Source: Brucella pseudogrignonensis (GTDB taxonomy: Bacteria; Pseudomonadota; Alphaproteobacteria; Rhizobiales; Rhizobiaceae). From it: 64,000 nt of DNA. The notes beneath the pieces are model-generated. The model saw nothing but the letters and a program-made list of their open reading frames with translations, ran no database searches and was not told the origin of the DNA. The DNA is taken from positions 1,558,501 to 1,622,500 of the forward strand of contig NZ_JAVLAT010000001.1 in the NCBI RefSeq assembly GCF_032190615.1. Direction: 5' to 3'. The position numbers and the translations under genes were made by a program. Shown piece by piece: positions 62,046-64,000 of the stretch (the stretch's first letter is position 1; each line of letters begins with the position of its first letter).

Positions 62046-63034
62046 GCCAGTTCCTCTAAAAATTCAGGTTGTTGTTCGGCCTCGGTTGCTGCCGCAACCG
62101 CCATGCGCGCAACCGCAGGCGAGAGCAGAAAGCCGTGCCGGTAAAGCCCGTTGATATAGATGGTTTGGCCGCGTTTACGCACACGCGGCAGATTGTCGGG
62201 GAAGGCGGGGCGGGCATCGACGCCGGTTTCCAGAATTTCCGCCTCGCCAAATGCCGGATGCAGCGCGTAAGCAGCACTCAGCATTTCCAATGTCGAGCGA
62301 ACGCTGATGCCGCCTCTTTCATCGCTTTCGATCATGGTTGCACCAATCATGTGGATGCCGTCGCCGCGCGGCACGATGTAGAGTGGAATGCGCGGATGCA
62401 GAAGGCGCACAGGGCGCGAAAGATTGATGTCGCGGGAGCGAACCACCAGCATTTCGCCCTTCACACCGCGCAGATCCTGCAACTGATCGCGTGCTGCAAG
62501 GCCGCGTGCATCGACGGTGATATCGGTATCGATATTTACGTCTTTCGCATCCTGCCCGAGATGAAAGACGACGCCTTTCATTTGCAGGTTTTCAGCAAGT
62601 TCGATCAGCGTCTTGCGCGGATCAAGGTGGCCTTCCTCGGCAAAGAAAAGCCCCTGCCGAAAACGGCCTGCAAGGTCCGGCTCCAGCGCATCAATGTGTT
62701 CGGAATCAATTGTTTCAAAGGCTTCCGTGCGACGGGCGAAGCGGCGCAATTCAGTCGCATCGCGTGTGTGTGAAATGACGAGCGTGCCCTTGCGGTTGAC
62801 GGTTGAAACATGCCGTTCCCACCAGCCAATCGCCTCTTGTCCCAGCCTGACGACGGGTTCTTCCGCACTTTCGCCTTCGCACCATGGGGCCAGCATTCCG
62901 CCAGCAAACCACGAGCAACTGTCGGAGCCAATTGCCTTGCTTTGGGCGATCACGGTGACAGCATGGCCCTGATCATTGAATTCTGCGGCACAGGTAAGAC
63001 CTGCAACACCCGCGCCGATGATGGTGACGCGCAT
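62042..63034 (-). CDS. thiO: Glycine oxidase ThiO
   Basis: FAD enzyme that oxidises glycine to iminoglycine for ThiG. ATG 63034 (MRVTIIGAGVAGLTCAAEFN) overlaps the thiD stop by one base (TAATG) and gives 330 aa; an upstream start at 63049 inside thiD is possible. FAD GxGxxG at the N-terminus, DSCSWFAGGMLAPWCEGES, and C-terminal INGLYRHGFLLSPAVARMA. Confidence 0.93.
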   Translation of the reverse strand: MRVTIIGAGVAGLTCAAEFNDQGHAVTVIAQSKAIGSDSCSWFAGGMLAPWCEGESAEEPVVRLGQEAIGWWERHVSTVNRKGTLVISHTRDATELRRFARRTEAFETIDSEHIDALEPDLAGRFRQGLFFAEEGHLDPRKTLIELAENLQMKGVVFHLGQDAKDVNIDTDITVDARGLAARDQLQDLRGVKGEMLVVRSRDINLSRPVRLLHPRIPLYIVPRGDGIHMIGATMIESDERGGISVRSTLEMLSAAYALHPAFGEAEILETGVDARPAFPDNLPRVRKRGQTIYINGLYRHGFLLSPAVARMAVAAATEAEQQPEFLEELA

Positions 63035-63909
63035 TATGCAATCTTCCACAAGGCGTGGAAGTGATGCACGGGGCCGTGCCCGCTTCCGACCTGCAATGTG
63101 TTAGCGGAGCGGATGGCCGCTTGCAGATATGTGTGCGCTTCACGAAGGGCTTGTTCCAGCGAAAGGCCTTTGCCAAGTCCCGCCGCAATTGCGGATGAAA
63201 GCGTACAGCCGGTGCCATGGGTATTTTGCGTATCGATACGTGGCGCTGTCAGCGCAAGAGTTGGAAATTTATCGCTGATGAGGAGATCGGTACAGATGTT
63301 GCCATCGGCGTGTCCGCCTTTCATCAGCACGGCCTCAGCGCCAAGCTTGAGGAGTGCGCGCCCCTGTTCTTCAGCCTCGCCATCGGTGCACGCAACTGCA
63401 CAATCGAGCAGGCAGGCTGCCTCTGGTCTATTCGGCGTCAGAAGGCTTGCAAGCGGAATCAGTTTGTCACGCAATGTCGAGATTGCGGCTTCGCTTAAAA
63501 GCCTGTCGCCAGATTTCGCCACCATCACCGGATCAAGAACCACCGGTCCCGAGAAATCGACGAGTCCTCTGGCGATTGCCTGAATGGTTTCCGGCACCGA
63601 CACCATGCCGATTTTTACCGCTGCGACATTGAGATCGCTGAAGACGGTATCAATCTGTGCTGAAACGACTTCGGAAGGAATATCGTGGACTGCCGTGACC
63701 GCTAATGTGTTCTGCGCCGTGATCGCCGTAATGACGCTCGCACCATAGACGTTCAGTGCTGAAAAGGTTTTGAGGTCGGCCTGAATGCCAGCGCCACCGC
63801 CGCTGTCCGAGCCTGCAATCGTTACGCAAATCGGCACTGACGCAGCATGGCTGGCGGTTATGTTGGTTCGGGAGAGGCTTCGTCTTAAGTCCATCATGTC
63901 GTCTCTCAT
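63034..63909 (-). CDS. thiD: Hydroxymethylpyrimidine/phosphomethylpyrimidine kinase
   Basis: Two-step kinase producing HMP-PP. 291 aa of the ribokinase fold: TIAGSDSGGGAGIQADLKTF, VVLDPVMVAKSGDRLL and QNTHGTGCTLSSAIAAGL with the catalytic Asp-Gly-Gly-type site. ATG 63909 is assumed; ATG 63897 has a similar ribosome site. First gene of the thi operon. Its leader runs to the window edge, and a TPP riboswitch would lie beyond it. Confidence 0.93.
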   Translation of the reverse strand: MRDDMMDLRRSLSRTNITASHAASVPICVTIAGSDSGGGAGIQADLKTFSALNVYGASVITAITAQNTLAVTAVHDIPSEVVSAQIDTVFSDLNVAAVKIGMVSVPETIQAIARGLVDFSGPVVLDPVMVAKSGDRLLSEAAISTLRDKLIPLASLLTPNRPEAACLLDCAVACTDGEAEEQGRALLKLGAEAVLMKGGHADGNICTDLLISDKFPTLALTAPRIDTQNTHGTGCTLSSAIAAGLGKGLSLEQALREAHTYLQAAIRSANTLQVGSGHGPVHHFHALWKIA

Positions 63910-63961
63910 TCCGAACGGAAAATTGAGACGTCATGAACTTGTTTTTTGGGTTTTACCCCAC

Positions 63962-63978
63962 GGAGGATAGATTCCTCC
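63962..63978 (-). promoter_or_regulatory. Hairpin in the thiD leader
   Basis: GGAGGA-N5-TCCTCC, perfect 6-bp arms, about 55 nt upstream of thiD. Could be part of a riboswitch expression platform, but the conserved TPP-binding core is not in the visible 91 bp. Confidence 0.35.
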
Positions 63979-64000
63979 TTGTTCGCGACGCGCCAAACTC

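Noticed and set aside
63910..64000. TPP riboswitch
   Set aside because: Neither of the conserved TPP-binding segments (CTGAGA and ACCTGAT...GGTAATGCC-type) is present in the visible leader.

Overview
This window reads as chromosome-1 sequence of an alphaproteobacterium of the order Hyphomicrobiales, most likely the Brucella/Ochrobactrum group. Evidence from the sequence: a BA14K-family protein (a family named after a Brucella abortus antigen), metH followed by a LuxR-type regulator (the Brucella metH-babR/blxR arrangement), rhizobial-type gene blocks (lptC-lptA-lptB-rpoN-hpf-ptsN, rsmI-yraN, DUF1150-hsp20), and palindromic intergenic repeats, two of which match the roughly 103-bp length described for Brucella Bru-RS elements. 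No IS element, prophage, CRISPR array or rRNA operon was seen. Almost all of the window is compact, intact core genome.

Layout. 1-9.97 kb: malic enzyme maeB (cut by the left edge), mutS, ornithine-lipid acyltransferase olsB, then a leftward block lspA / TrmH-type methyltransferase / RlmI-like methyltransferase / LapA-domain protein / ihfB / sppA. 10.4-16.3 kb: rightward envelope and nitrogen block lptC, lptA, lptB, rpoN, hpf, ptsN. 16.3-23.2 kb: DUF1150 and small heat-shock protein, DUF2244, nth, CysZ/EI24 protein, PfkB kinase, TRIC-like channel, grpE, hrcA. 23.3-27.8 kb: rph, VOC protein, rdgB, hemW, rsmI, yraN. 27.8-32.7 kb: assimilatory sulfate reduction operon cysG-DUF2849-cysI-cysH-DUF934 behind an unusual leader. 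32.8-34.6 kb: Dabb protein, Ogt-type methyltransferase, small membrane protein, BA14K protein. 34.9-43.7 kb: metH, babR-like LuxR regulator, then sulfate activation operon cysD-cysNC-cysQ. 43.8-47.3 kb: tRNA-Pro(TGG), Crp/Fnr regulator, a LuxR-type protein with a degenerate receiver, and two secreted low-complexity proteins. 47.7-54.7 kb: glpR-glpD, then an AAA-less AcoR-type regulator with aldehyde and alcohol dehydrogenases and DUF779. 54.8-57.7 kb: LacI regulator and an ABC exporter. 58-64 kb: leftward thiamine operon thiD-thiO-thiS-thiG-thiE-thiY-tenA-thiX.

How the parts work together. Sulfate is activated by CysD/CysNC, reduced by CysH (APS-reductase type), then by CysI using CysG-made siroheme; CysQ removes PAP. 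MetH sits between the two cys loci, so sulfur and methionine genes frame a quorum-sensing-type regulator. The glycerol-3-phosphate pair and the alcohol/aldehyde oxidation cluster each carry their own regulator and matching palindromes or repeats. The thiamine operon combines thiazole synthesis (ThiO, ThiS, ThiG) with uptake and salvage of the pyrimidine moiety (ThiXY, TenA, ThiD).

The most interesting non-coding signals are: (1) a 15-codon leader ORF with a Cys codon in front of cysG, whose ribosome-binding region can pair over 11 bp with the cysG Shine-Dalgarno sequence; (2) lux-box half-sites upstream of babR spaced about one helical turn wider than a classical lux box; (3) four GlpR-like half-sites in helical phase between glpR and glpD; (4) a perfect palindrome on the metH promoter; (5) two families of palindromic repeats, one copy of which forms the C-terminus of a protein.
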